Positions 5,110 through 12,577 of a stretch of 25,858 nucleotides of DNA are shown in pieces. The DNA is from a virus. The stretch is from IMG/VR virus record IMGVR_UViG_3300020385_000051, positions 1-25,858 of that record; one strand, written 5' to 3'. Each line of letters starts with the position of its first letter. Within the stretch, counting starts at the first letter, position 1. A model generated the notes under the pieces. That model saw only the letters and a program-made list of their open reading frames with translations, was not told where the DNA came from and did not search any database. The position numbers were made by a program, and so were the translations under genes.

Positions 5110-5502
5110 ATGGGTTGGAGAAACAGCTACATTGAGATAAGCACAGAGATTGATCTGAATAATTACGACGATGAGATCATGGAGTACATGGAGCCTGACA
5201 ACATCAACGATGCACTTGAGCTACTGGAGCGGTGGGGTTATAGTGATAGTGACGTAATAAAGCATCTGCTTGAAGAACCTGATGCATTCTATCGTATGGT
5301 AGAGGAATCACTCACGGTGGAGACTGCACTGGCACTGGTCAAGGATGTGTACGAGTTGGGTCAAGGTATCCAACAGCGTAACCTGACTGCCAAGGACAAC
5401 CAGATCACTGAGCTGAAGCAGAGAGTTGACGCGTTGTTCGCGTTGAACCATACTGTAATAACTGAGAAGGGGGAACCTACACATGAAACGGAGGACGTTT
5501 GA
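5110..5502 (+). CDS. Hypothetical acidic helical protein
   Basis: A 130-residue acidic protein, not recognised. Seen: MGWRNSYIEISTEIDLNNYDDEIMEYME at the start (possible beta then helix), a central helical part (NDALELLERWGYSDSDVIKHLL, about 33-54), and a C-terminal heptad-like helix (NLTAKDNQITELKQRVDALFALNH, about 91-114) that may form a coiled coil. No Cys or membrane span. It is translated from palindrome copy 4 and overlaps the next gene by 20 bases. Confidence 0.7.
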   Translation: MGWRNSYIEISTEIDLNNYDDEIMEYMEPDNINDALELLERWGYSDSDVIKHLLEEPDAFYRMVEESLTVETALALVKDVYELGQGIQQRNLTAKDNQITELKQRVDALFALNHTVITEKGEPTHETEDV

Positions 5503-5710
5503 TACGGAGCTTGACTGTCCGTGGATGACCATTGATGTACGTATCACCTACCAGTGGTACGAGGAGATGGGTCTGATTGAGCTTGAGTCTGTGGAGGTAA
5601 TTGGCTTTATGGGCTTGTTGCCTTCAACCAAGAAGGTGAACATGACTGAGTGGTTTAACTACAATTACATTATGGATCTTATTGAAGATGATATGGAGGA
5701 AAGAGCATGA
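5483..5710 (+). CDS. Hypothetical small protein
   Basis: A 75-residue acidic protein, not recognised, with alternating residues suggesting beta strands (WMTIDVRITYQWYEEM; LIELESVEVIGFMGLL). It overlaps the upstream gene by 20 bases and has a G-rich site (AGAAGGGGGAA) before the ATG at 5483. ATGA overlap links it to the next gene. Part of the chain of small early genes 5110-6477. Confidence 0.65.
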   Translation: MKRRTFDTELDCPWMTIDVRITYQWYEEMGLIELESVEVIGFMGLLPSTKKVNMTEWFNYNYIMDLIEDDMEERA

Positions 5711-6063
5711 GTATTGTTACGTTTGATACCAAGTTACCTAAGTATGCAGCACCGTGTGAGCGGCCTGTTATTCAGAGGATGATAGACCTGCTATTAAAAG
5801 AAGGAGGTACGGTGTCTGTCTATGATGAGGAGGAAGCCGCTATAGAAAAATCTAACGACAAGACTGAGATACTAGAGTCTATGTCACAAACAGGGTGGGA
5901 CACTGTAGAGAGTTATCACCATGACGGTGAGCTACGTGGGTGGTTCTCTTTGATATACAACAACGGGTCAGAGCAGGAGCCTATGGTTGTGATCTCTGAC
6001 TATGGCGTGAGCGAGTGGGCAGACAATGTATACTACAGACTAAATGAGGAGTTTGGAGAATGA
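5707..6063 (+). CDS. Hypothetical acidic protein
   Basis: A 118-residue acidic protein of unknown function. Features: PVIQRMIDLLLKEGGTVSVYDEEE (about 20-43), QTGWDTVESYHHDGELRGWFSLIYNNGSEQEPMVVISDYGVSEWAD (61-106), which looks like a compact alpha/beta fold with paired strands. Similar unknown proteins occur in phage early regions. Overlaps neighbours on both sides by 4 bases (ATGA), a strong sign of translational coupling. Confidence 0.7.
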   Translation: MSIVTFDTKLPKYAAPCERPVIQRMIDLLLKEGGTVSVYDEEEAAIEKSNDKTEILESMSQTGWDTVESYHHDGELRGWFSLIYNNGSEQEPMVVISDYGVSEWADNVYYRLNEEFGE

Positions 6064-6278
6064 GCTATTACATTAAACCAGTTACTGAGTTGAAGCCGGG
6101 ACGTATGGCTGTGTACCGTGTGGTAAAACGACTGCGTGACTTCAAGCCAGATGACGGCGTGGAGTACATGGTGTTCAAGAGCAGGCAGGCAATGAAGAAT
6201 GATTTCTTTGTTGACCTGTACTGTGCTAAGAACGGCAAGCTAGTCAAGATGAAAGACAAATCAATGATGAGGTTTTAA
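6060..6278 (+). CDS. Hypothetical small basic protein
   Basis: A 72-residue basic protein, not recognised. Likely strands (RMAVYRVVKRL, EYMVFKSRQ) and a Lys-rich end (KNGKLVKMKDKSMMRF). The charge fits nucleic-acid binding but no motif supports it. ATGA overlap with the upstream gene; ends one base before the ATG of the sigma4-like gene, so both are probably co-expressed. Confidence 0.65.
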   Translation: MSYYIKPVTELKPGRMAVYRVVKRLRDFKPDDGVEYMVFKSRQAMKNDFFVDLYCAKNGKLVKMKDKSMMRF

Positions 6279-6279
6279 T

Positions 6280-6477
6280 ATGCGGTACGGTATGTCACAG
6301 CGGGAGGTTGCTAAAGAACTAGGCATCTCCCGCCAACGTGTAGTGCAGATCGAACACAAGGCGCTGTGGAAAATCAGGAAGTCAGGGTTGATGGACAAGT
6401 TCATTGACCTACTTGATGCGCCTGTCGAGGAATATTATGGTGAATCGTTTACAAATATAAAGTACAGAAAGGACTAG
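6280..6477 (+). CDS. Stand-alone sigma70 region-4-like HTH protein
   Basis: A 65-residue protein. Residues 5-34 (MSQREVAKELGISRQRVVQI... then EHKALWKIR) match sigma70 region 4.2, the helix-turn-helix that reads the -35 element: compare E. coli RpoD TLEEVGKQF-VTRERIRQIEAKALRKLR. The tail (LMDKFIDLLDAP) also parallels the RpoD end. All other sigma regions are missing, so it cannot act as a full sigma factor. It may bind core RNA polymerase or DNA and alter -35 recognition, or act alone as a regulator. GAGG lies 7 nt upstream of the ATG. Two promoters with an odd -35 follow downstream (6475, 10250). Family match is strong; role is inferred. Confidence 0.82.
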   Translation: MRYGMSQREVAKELGISRQRVVQIEHKALWKIRKSGLMDKFIDLLDAPVEEYYGESFTNIKYRKD

Positions 6478-6503
6478 CACATTTTAAATGAGTGTGATAT
6501 AAT
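6475..6503 (+). promoter_or_regulatory. Middle promoter with TAGCAC -35
   Basis: TAGCAC (6475-6480), a 17-bp spacer and TATAAT (6498-6503), with TGTGA before the -10 (extended -10). The TAG is also the stop codon of the upstream gene. The same arrangement recurs at 10250-10278. It would drive the replication module. Confidence 0.7.
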
Positions 6504-6531
6504 CTCTATATAGATAACTAAGTATTAATAT

Positions 6532-6555
6532 TATTACTAATACTATTACTAATAC
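6532..6555 (+). repeat. Tandem 12-bp repeat in leader
   Basis: TATTACTAATAC is repeated perfectly twice, within the AT-rich leader between the promoter at 6475-6503 and the ATG at 6569. It partly mirrors the adjacent GTATTAATATTA, so a weak hairpin is possible. Confidence 0.55.
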
Positions 6556-6568
6556 ATAGGAACTACAT

Positions 6569-6748
6569 ATGACTAAAGACCAGATGATCGAAGAACTAGT
6601 GGAGTACGAGGTGCATAATGTTTCTGCTTATGACTTGATGCGCATGTACGTCGAGCTACAACGTGCGCTGTTACAATCAGAGTACGACGAAGATGAGATA
6701 ACCAAGAAGTACAATTCACTTATGAATACTGAAGGAGTAGTACACTGA
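6569..6748 (+). CDS. Small acidic protein ahead of primase-helicase
   Basis: A 59-residue protein from ATG 6569, with TAGGA 8 nt upstream, ending in a TGA that shares its last base with the primase ATG (TGATG). The sequence begins MTKDQMIEELVEYEVHNVSA and continues YDLMRMYVELQRALLQSEYDEDE; mostly acidic helices. I recall similar small proteins next to replication genes in marine phages, function unknown. Tight coupling suggests a partner or regulator of the replisome. Confidence 0.75.
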   Translation: MTKDQMIEELVEYEVHNVSAYDLMRMYVELQRALLQSEYDEDEITKKYNSLMNTEGVVH

Positions 6749-8331
6749 TGGCATTCGTTAAGTTACACCAAGAGTGTGGTGACTGTGGATCTAGTGATGC
6801 ACTATCATACAACGAGGATGGATCTAGTTACTGCTTTGCCTGTGGCACATATACCCCTTCAGAGTCCACAGGAGCCTCTGTGAGCGACATAAAGGAACGG
6901 GTTGTGCCCGGACAAGGGTTCGACAAAGCGGCCTTTACAGAGCCATACAGAGGCTATCAGGACAGGGGTATTACCGCGACAACCATGTCAGCTTACTCTG
7001 CACAGCAGAAGGCTGGCAACATTCTATTCGGATACCACACCCCACAGGGTGAATTAACTGCAGTTAAAACACGGTATCCAGACAAACAATTTAAAATATC
7101 AGGAGATTGGAAGAAGGCTGGTCTGTATGGTCAGCATATGTTTCCTTCTGGTGGTCAATACATAACCGTAGTGGAAGGAGAGTTCGATGCACTGGCAGGA
7201 TATCAAATGTTTGGTGGTAAGTATCCTGTTGTGTCTATTCGTAATGGTGCCCAAGGTGCTGCTGCTGACTGCCGCAGGTCATATGAGTTTCTGGATCAGT
7301 ACGATCATATTATCTTTTGCTTTGACAACGACGATGCTGGCCGCTCTGCTGCTTTAGAATGTGCCGACATCTTTGGTGGCAAGTCTAGGATCTACCAGCA
7401 TGGTGAACACAAGGATGCGTGTGACTACCTGTTGAACGGTGACAAGGATGAGTTTGTCAAGAGGTGGTGGGCGGCTAAGACTTACACACCTGATGGTATG
7501 GTGATGCTGGGCTCTCTACGTGATGCGTTGAAGAATCCTTTGCAGGAAGCAGAGGTGCGCTACCCTTACAAGGGACTAGATGACATGACGTTTGGTGTAC
7601 GTCCGACTGAGCTTGTTACCATCTGTGCTGGCTCTGGTCTGGGTAAGTCTACGTTCATGCGTGAGTTAGTTTTCTCTATCCTTTCTCAGACCAATGAACG
7701 TATTGGTTTAGCCTTTCTTGAAGAGACACCGGACAGGACAGCGCGTGGACTAGTAGGTCTACAGATCAACAAGCCTATCCACCTTCCGGGCTGTGACTAT
7801 TCCCCAACAGAAGTAGACCATGTCTTTGACACTCTTGACCTTGATGATCGTGTAGTGTTGTGGGACACATGGGGTTCCAACAAGATTGAAAATGTACTGG
7901 CTAGATTCCGTTACCAAGTTAAGGTTCTTGGTGTAAAATATGTGGTGCTAGATCACATATCAATACTGGTGTCGGATCAAGACAACGGTGATGAGCGAAG
8001 AGCCATAGACGAAATAATGACCAAGCTAAGAATGTTCTGTCAGGAGATGCATATATGTATGTTTGTGGTGTCGCACTTGAAACGTCCAGATGGAAAAGGA
8101 CATGAGGATGGAGCCTATACTAGTCTGGGCCAGTTGCGCGGCAGTGCAGCTATTGCTCAATTGTCTGATATTGTACTTGGACTAGAACGTAACGCTCAAG
8201 CTGAAGATATTATGGTGCGAAACACTACCAATGTTCGTGTGTTGAAGAACAGGTTTAGTGGTATGACGGGGCCAGCTACGTCATTAATGTACAACAAAGA
8301 AACAGGCAGGCTCACTGAGGTAATAGAATGA
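6748..8331 (+). CDS. T7 gp4-type DNA primase-helicase
   Basis: A 527-residue bifunctional enzyme. Order: N-terminal zinc-binding domain (C10-x2-C13 and C29-x2-C32), TOPRIM primase domain with VEGEFDAL (E143) and FDNDDAG (D193, D195), then a RecA-like hexameric helicase with Walker A AGSGLGKST (294-302), Walker B YVVLDH (398-403), H443 and the arginine-bearing QLRGSAAIAQLSD (462-474). It matches T7 gp4 throughout (566 aa) but lacks the acidic C-terminal tail with a terminal Phe that T7 gp4 uses to contact its polymerase; it ends EVIE. It unwinds the fork and makes primers. A palindrome copy (7054-7067) lies in its coding region. Confidence 0.95.
   Translation: MAFVKLHQECGDCGSSDALSYNEDGSSYCFACGTYTPSESTGASVSDIKERVVPGQGFDKAAFTEPYRGYQDRGITATTMSAYSAQQKAGNILFGYHTPQGELTAVKTRYPDKQFKISGDWKKAGLYGQHMFPSGGQYITVVEGEFDALAGYQMFGGKYPVVSIRNGAQGAAADCRRSYEFLDQYDHIIFCFDNDDAGRSAALECADIFGGKSRIYQHGEHKDACDYLLNGDKDEFVKRWWAAKTYTPDGMVMLGSLRDALKNPLQEAEVRYPYKGLDDMTFGVRPTELVTICAGSGLGKSTFMRELVFSILSQTNERIGLAFLEETPDRTARGLVGLQINKPIHLPGCDYSPTEVDHVFDTLDLDDRVVLWDTWGSNKIENVLARFRYQVKVLGVKYVVLDHISILVSDQDNGDERRAIDEIMTKLRMFCQEMHICMFVVSHLKRPDGKGHEDGAYTSLGQLRGSAAIAQLSDIVLGLERNAQAEDIMVRNTTNVRVLKNRFSGMTGPATSLMYNKETGRLTEVIE
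7054..7067 (+). promoter_or_regulatory. Palindrome copy 5, inside primase gene (GC centre)
   Basis: TTAACTGCAGTTAA is a perfect 14-bp palindrome encoding part of E-LTAV-K in the primase. The centre is GC instead of GG, so the Shine-Dalgarno is lost while the arms stay intact. No start codon follows in a useful frame. Confidence 0.65.
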
Positions 8332-8573
8332 GATGTAAAGCCTGTGATAAGATCATGAGCAACTATGAACTGACTAAAAAGTTTGATGGCAGTGGTGAGT
8401 TTGTAGACTTATGCAACGAGTGCAGTAGGTTCCTTGCTGATGATGACTTGACAGCGATAGGCAACCTAGACTATGCTGACCTATATGATTTAGAGGAGAT
8501 TAAAGATGTCGAGTATGAGTCGTTGGATAGTTACACAAGAGGAGAGCAAACAGATGAAGGAGAATGGCTATGA
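8328..8573 (+). CDS. Small zinc-finger protein
   Basis: An 81-residue acidic protein with two knuckles, C3-x2-C6 and C29-x2-C32, a likely four-Cys zinc site, followed by an acidic helical tail (ADDDLTAIGNLDYADLYDLEEIKDVEYES). It overlaps the primase-helicase stop (ATGA) and the polymerase start (ATGA), so all three are coupled. Not a known family to me; the position between helicase and polymerase suggests an accessory replication protein. Confidence 0.75.
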   Translation: MRCKACDKIMSNYELTKKFDGSGEFVDLCNECSRFLADDDLTAIGNLDYADLYDLEEIKDVEYESLDSYTRGEQTDEGEWL

Positions 8574-10252
8574 TCTTACAACCAGAGAAGAGCGTGATCT
8601 TGCCTACTATGAATACTGTGTTCTTAGACATAGAGGCAGACGGGCTGAACCCTACGAAGATACACTGCGTGGTTACAAAGAGATCGAACGAAGCTCACTT
8701 GACCCACTTATCTAAAAGGAGTTTGATTGATGAACTGGCAAAAGGTGGCAAAGTATGTGGACACAATCTTATTGGTTACGATCTGCCTGTTATGCGTAAA
8801 CTGTGGGGCATCAATGTATCTAGCGAGCGAGTTCTTGATACGCTAGTACTGTCTCGTTTGTTTCACCCAGACAGAGAAGGAGGACATAGCCTAGCTGTGT
8901 GGGGTATGCATCTTGGTTTCCCCAAGGGTGACCACAGTGAGTGGGATGTGTTGTCTGATGAAATGATTGAGTACTGTAAGCGTGACGTTGATGTGACTGA
9001 GAAGTTGCACAATGCGCTCATGGTACAGATGCAGATGCGAGAGTTTAGTCAGCAGTGTGTTGACCTAGAACACAGTATCGCTTTCATATGTAAGGATCAG
9101 GAAGAGAACGGCTTTGAGTTTGACAGGGACGGTGCAGTAAAACTGTACGAAGAACTGACTACTCGTATGCACAGGATTGAAACTGATTTACAACAAGTGT
9201 TCCCACCCATAGTAGAGGAGAGATACAGTGACAAGACAGGTAAGAAACTCAAGGACAAAGTTACGGTATTCAATGTCGGTAGTAGACAACAAATTGCAGA
9301 GCGGCTTGCTGGCAAGGGCGCTGTGTGGAAGGAACTCACTCCCGCAGGAAAACCGAAAGTCGATGAGGCGACTCTTAAAAAGCAGACTGATATTCCCGAA
9401 GCAAAGATTATTCTCCGTTACCTGCTCTGCCAAAAACGCGCCTCTCATGTTGACTCGTGGATTAAAGCAGTGGGCGAAGGTAACAGAATACACGGCAGAG
9501 TCAGGCACATCGGCGCTGTCACCGGACGGATGGCACACTCCTCTCCGAACATGGCTCAGATACCTGCTGTAAGGGCTGAGTATGGGAAGCAATGTCGAGA
9601 GTTGTTTACTGTTCCTAAAGATCGTGTCCTTGTGGGTGCTGATGCTAGTGGGCTTGAGCTACGTATGCTTGCACACTACATGGATGATGCCGACTACACC
9701 CACGAGATCCTTACAGGTGATATCCACACCGCCAACCAGAAAGCAGCAGGACTAGCAACAAGAGATCAAGCTAAGACATTCATCTATGCTTTCTTGTACG
9801 GTGCAGGTGACGCCAAGATAGGCAGTGTCGTAGGCTCTACTAGTGGTGCAGGCAGGGCGCTGAAGCAGAGGTTCTTAGAGAACACACCAGCACTGGCAGT
9901 GCTACGGCAGAAGGTGTCAAAGGATTGTGAGTCTGGTTTCTTAGAGGGGCTAGACGGTAGGAAGATACGAGTACGATCAGCACACGCCGCACTGAACACG
10001 CTACTCCAAGGTGCAGGTGCTATCGTTATGAAGCAGGCGATCATTATTCTTTATGACTTACTGGCTCGCGTAGACTTTAAGTTAGTAGCGCAGGTACATG
10101 ATGAGTGGCAGATAGAGTGTCGCCCAGAGGACGCAGATTTTATAGGCAAGTCATGTGTTAACTCAATGGTATTCGCAGGCGAAGTCCTGCAACTGAACTG
10201 TCCGTTGGACGGAGAGTATAGAGTTGGTAATAGTTGGGCAGATACCCACTAG
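8570..10252 (+). CDS. Family A DNA polymerase, T7 gp5 type
   Basis: A 560-residue replicative polymerase from ATG 8570, chosen over the in-frame ATG at 8564 because AGGAG lies at a proper 7 nt and the start overlaps the previous stop as ATGA. The 3'-5' exonuclease is intact: FLDIEADGL (D20, E22), GHNLIGYD (N66, D71), YCKRDVD (Y135, D139). Polymerase motifs: A, ADASGLELR (D358); B, RDQAKTFIYAFLYG (R398, K402, Y410); C, VHDEW (H510-E512). It follows T7 gp5 closely to the end, but the thioredoxin-binding insertion (about 75 residues in T7) is absent, leaving only a short loop near residues 215-235. Processivity must come from something else. Confidence 0.95.
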   Translation: MILQPEKSVILPTMNTVFLDIEADGLNPTKIHCVVTKRSNEAHLTHLSKRSLIDELAKGGKVCGHNLIGYDLPVMRKLWGINVSSERVLDTLVLSRLFHPDREGGHSLAVWGMHLGFPKGDHSEWDVLSDEMIEYCKRDVDVTEKLHNALMVQMQMREFSQQCVDLEHSIAFICKDQEENGFEFDRDGAVKLYEELTTRMHRIETDLQQVFPPIVEERYSDKTGKKLKDKVTVFNVGSRQQIAERLAGKGAVWKELTPAGKPKVDEATLKKQTDIPEAKIILRYLLCQKRASHVDSWIKAVGEGNRIHGRVRHIGAVTGRMAHSSPNMAQIPAVRAEYGKQCRELFTVPKDRVLVGADASGLELRMLAHYMDDADYTHEILTGDIHTANQKAAGLATRDQAKTFIYAFLYGAGDAKIGSVVGSTSGAGRALKQRFLENTPALAVLRQKVSKDCESGFLEGLDGRKIRVRSAHAALNTLLQGAGAIVMKQAIIILYDLLARVDFKLVAQVHDEWQIECRPEDADFIGKSCVNSMVFAGEVLQLNCPLDGEYRVGNSWADTH

Positions 10253-10278
10253 CACAATTCTATTTTATGTGGTATAAT
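10250..10278 (+). promoter_or_regulatory. Middle promoter with TAGCAC -35 (second copy)
   Basis: TAGCAC (10250-10255), 17-bp spacer, TATAAT (10273-10278), with TGTGG before the -10. Same hexamers, spacer and extended -10 as at 6475-6503, and again the TAG is the stop codon of the gene before. It drives the SSB and nuclease genes. Confidence 0.72.
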
Positions 10279-10313
10279 ATTAGTGTAAGTTTAACTAGCA
10301 GGAGAAATGCTAT

Positions 10314-10760
10314 ATGTCTGACCAAGCACCCAATGTAATGGTTAACTGTGATTTGTATTGGCCTAGCCTCACTCACAAGAATGAGTTAGCAGGTAAGTAC
10401 ACAGTTGATCTTGCCAATCTATCTGACGCTGCTATTACTGCGTTGGAAGATATGGGACTTAACATTCACAACAAGGGAGATGATCGTGGTAGCTACATCA
10501 CCTGTAAATCCAACAACAAGTACCGAGCCTTCAACCCAGAAGGATCAGAGCTGCTCATCAAAGGACGCACTCCAAGAGATGAAACAGACGATCCAGAATC
10601 AGGAGTCGTGGTGGGTAATGGTTCCAAAGCTAAGTGCCTCATCGGTTACTACGATTGGGAATACCTCAAGAAGAAAGGTCGTAGTGCCACGCTCAAGCGA
10701 CTTGTGATTAGTGATGTAGTAGAGTACGCACCTGAGATCGAAGAGATGGACGCTCTGTGA
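10314..10760 (+). CDS. Phage ssDNA-binding protein (gp2.5-like)
   Basis: A 148-residue protein between polymerase and exonuclease. It resembles phage OB-fold SSBs: an N-terminal strand region (NVMVNCDLYWPSLTHKNELAGKYTVDLANL, residues 6-35), a basic/polar middle (NNKYRAFNPEGSELLIKGRTPRD) and an acidic tail EIEEMDAL, the usual contact for replisome partners. It would coat single strands and recruit polymerase and helicase. GGAG lies 9 nt before the ATG. It has its own promoter at 10250, fitting a need for high dose. Fold assignment is from pattern and position rather than a strict motif. Confidence 0.78.
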   Translation: MSDQAPNVMVNCDLYWPSLTHKNELAGKYTVDLANLSDAAITALEDMGLNIHNKGDDRGSYITCKSNNKYRAFNPEGSELLIKGRTPRDETDDPESGVVVGNGSKAKCLIGYYDWEYLKKKGRSATLKRLVISDVVEYAPEIEEMDAL

Positions 10761-11449
10761 TACTGATTGATGGTGATATGCTGGTGTATCGTGTAGGGTT
10801 TGCCTGTGACGAAGAAACTGAAGATGTTGCAGTGCGAACCCTAGACAACTACCTGTCCGAGATGGTCATGGATTTGTCTGAGCACTATACATCTAGCATT
10901 GTTTACTTAACGGGTAAGGGCAACTTCAGGGACGAGGTTGCTGTTACTTTACCCTACAAAGGTAATCGTTCTGAAAAGCGTGTACCTGTACATAAGAATC
11001 TGCTACGTGATTATATGGTCAGTGATTGGAATGCACAGGTTGTTGATGGAATGGAAGCTGATGACGCTATCGCAATGAAGGCAACTGAGCTAGATCACGA
11101 TGCTATCATCTGTTCGCTGGACAAAGACTTCAAGCAGGTTCCTTGTCCTATGTACGATTACACCAAGAAGGTTTTAACTGCAGTTAAAAAAGATGATGCT
11201 ATGCGTTGGCTGTACAAGCAGGCATTAATGGGTGACCGCGTTGATAACATACCGGGAATACGCGGCATCGGCCCTAAGAAAGCTGACAAGATCATTGACC
11301 CGTGTACAACAGAGTGGGAGTGTTACAGCACCTGTCTTACTCACTATTGGGACAATGAACTAGATGAGGATAGGCTGCTAGAAAGTCTTAATCTTCTTTA
11401 CTTGTTACGCTCACAAGAAGACAAGTACGAGAAGCCTAGTGAAGTATGA
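10757..11449 (+). CDS. 5'-3' exonuclease / flap endonuclease (T7 gp6-like)
   Basis: A 230-residue PIN-like nuclease. Acidic metal-binding motifs: LIDGDML (D5, D7), YKGNR (67-71), GMEADDAIA (E100, D102, D103), SLDKDFKQVP (D122, D124) and GDRVDNIPGIRGIGPKKA (D160, D163 plus the helix-hairpin-helix that grips DNA, about 165-177). It removes primers or degrades host DNA to nucleotides for phage synthesis. Coupled upstream and downstream by overlaps. A perfect 18-bp palindrome copy lies inside the gene. Confidence 0.93.
   Translation: MILIDGDMLVYRVGFACDEETEDVAVRTLDNYLSEMVMDLSEHYTSSIVYLTGKGNFRDEVAVTLPYKGNRSEKRVPVHKNLLRDYMVSDWNAQVVDGMEADDAIAMKATELDHDAIICSLDKDFKQVPCPMYDYTKKVLTAVKKDDAMRWLYKQALMGDRVDNIPGIRGIGPKKADKIIDPCTTEWECYSTCLTHYWDNELDEDRLLESLNLLYLLRSQEDKYEKPSEV
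11172..11189 (+). promoter_or_regulatory. Palindrome copy 6, inside exonuclease gene (GC centre)
   Basis: TTTTAACTGCAGTTAAAA is a perfect 18-bp palindrome, encoding part of V-LTAV-K. It shares TTAACTGCAGTTAAAA (16 nt) with the copy in the primase gene. Confidence 0.68.
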
Positions 11450-11816
11450 CTCCAAGTTTGAGAAAACAGCCCATGAGATTATGCAAGGCTGTGAGTACCA
11501 CCCAGAACAGCGTATCTTTTACATTGTTCCTAAGCACTACGAGCCTGACTTTGTTTACACTACACAAAGCAAGACCGTGTACATAGAAGCTAAGGGTAGG
11601 TTCCGTACATCAGAGGAGGCACGTAAGTATGTCATCATCGCGCAGGGCTTTAGCCCAACGGAGGAGTTGGTATTTCTCTTCCAACGAGCCAACACCCCAA
11701 TGCCGGGATCACGAAGAAGAAAAGATGGTACACGCTACACAATGGAAGAGTGGGCAGACAAGCATGGATTCCGTTGGTACACTCTTGATACGATACCTAG
11801 AGGATGGAAAGGATGA
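11439..11816 (+). CDS. Endonuclease I, Holliday junction resolvase (T7 gp3-like)
   Basis: A 125-residue PD-(D/E)xK nuclease from a GTG at 11439, overlapping the exonuclease by 11 bases. Catalytic residues line up with T7 endonuclease I: E8 or E13 in the first helix, D37 in YEPDFVY, E50 and K52 in YIEAKGR. The C-terminal part (GTRYTMEEWADKHGFRWYTLDTIPRGW) matches the T7 tail (SYGEFCEKHGIKF...IPAEW). It resolves branched DNA during replication and packaging and helps break down host DNA. Confidence 0.93.
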   Translation: MKYDSKFEKTAHEIMQGCEYHPEQRIFYIVPKHYEPDFVYTTQSKTVYIEAKGRFRTSEEARKYVIIAQGFSPTEELVFLFQRANTPMPGSRRRKDGTRYTMEEWADKHGFRWYTLDTIPRGWKG

Positions 11817-12577
11817 GACACCTAGTAATACCTGATACACAAATAAAACCAGATCATTCAATAGACCATATGGTTTGGGCAGGACGTTACGCAGCGGCAG
11901 TTAAACCTAACACCATCATACATCTAGGGGATCATTGGGACTTTCCCTCGTTATCCTCATACGATGTAGGTAAAAAGTCTTTTGAAGGTAGGCGTTACTC
12001 TGCTGACGTAGAGGCTGGCAACGAGGCTATGCAGGTGTTCATGGACTGCATTAGATCAGAGCAGTCACGTATGCGTAGGATGAAGAAGAAGGTATGGAAA
12101 CCACGCTTGATCTTTACTCTTGGTAACCATGAATACAGAGTGGAACGTGCTGTAGAAAACGATGCCAAGTTAGAAGGGCTAATGAGTTATGAGGATCTTA
12201 ATCTCAGAGGTTGGGAAGTATATCCGTATCTTCAGCCAGTTATTGTGGACGGCATTGCTTATTGTCACTTTTTCACTAGCGGTGTCATGGGCAGGCCAGT
12301 CACTAATGCAAAACTACTGCTCCAAAAGAAACATATGTCATGCGTCATGGGACACGTACAAGACAGAGACATTGCCTTTGACAGAAACGCAGCAGGACAA
12401 CGGATGACATCTTTGTTTGCAGGTATCTACTACCAACATGACGAGGAGTACCTGAACCCTCAGACTAACGGGTCATGGTCTGGACTGTGGGTATTCAACG
12501 AGGTAGACAACGGCACGTTTGATGAGATGCCTGTGTCTATGTCTTACCTGCGGAGGAAGTACGGTGCTAACTCTTGA
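11813..12577 (+). CDS. Phage calcineurin-like metallophosphoesterase
   Basis: A 254-residue protein from ATG 11813 (GAGG at 9 nt, ATGA overlap); an ATG at 11804 would add three residues but has no spacing for a ribosome site. Metal motifs: PDTQ (D8, with Gln where many relatives have His), HLGDHWD (G39-D43), LGNHE (103-107), H152 and MGHVQDRD (G180, H181). This is the phage branch of the binuclear metallophosphoesterases, common in marine podoviruses. Substrate is unknown; candidates are nucleotides, cyclic nucleotides or nucleic acid ends. Confidence 0.88.
   Translation: MRHLVIPDTQIKPDHSIDHMVWAGRYAAAVKPNTIIHLGDHWDFPSLSSYDVGKKSFEGRRYSADVEAGNEAMQVFMDCIRSEQSRMRRMKKKVWKPRLIFTLGNHEYRVERAVENDAKLEGLMSYEDLNLRGWEVYPYLQPVIVDGIAYCHFFTSGVMGRPVTNAKLLLQKKHMSCVMGHVQDRDIAFDRNAAGQRMTSLFAGIYYQHDEEYLNPQTNGSWSGLWVFNEVDNGTFDEMPVSMSYLRRKYGANS

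Noticed and set aside
8506-8715. Open frame of 69 codons across the zinc protein/polymerase junction
   Set aside because: It overlaps the exonuclease domain of the polymerase, whose DIEADGL motif shows the real frame; no separate ribosome site.
10288-10304. TTTAACTAGCAGGAG as an eighth palindrome copy
   Set aside because: Only the left half-site is present; the right arm is missing, so it was not counted.
10307-10321. Four-codon reading frame just before the SSB start
   Set aside because: Too short and out of place; GGAG at 10301-10304 fits the ATG at 10314 better.
12519-12563. N-terminal extension of the 54-residue protein
   Set aside because: The extension lies inside the phosphoesterase gene and has no ribosome site, while GTG 12564 has GGAGG at 7 nt.
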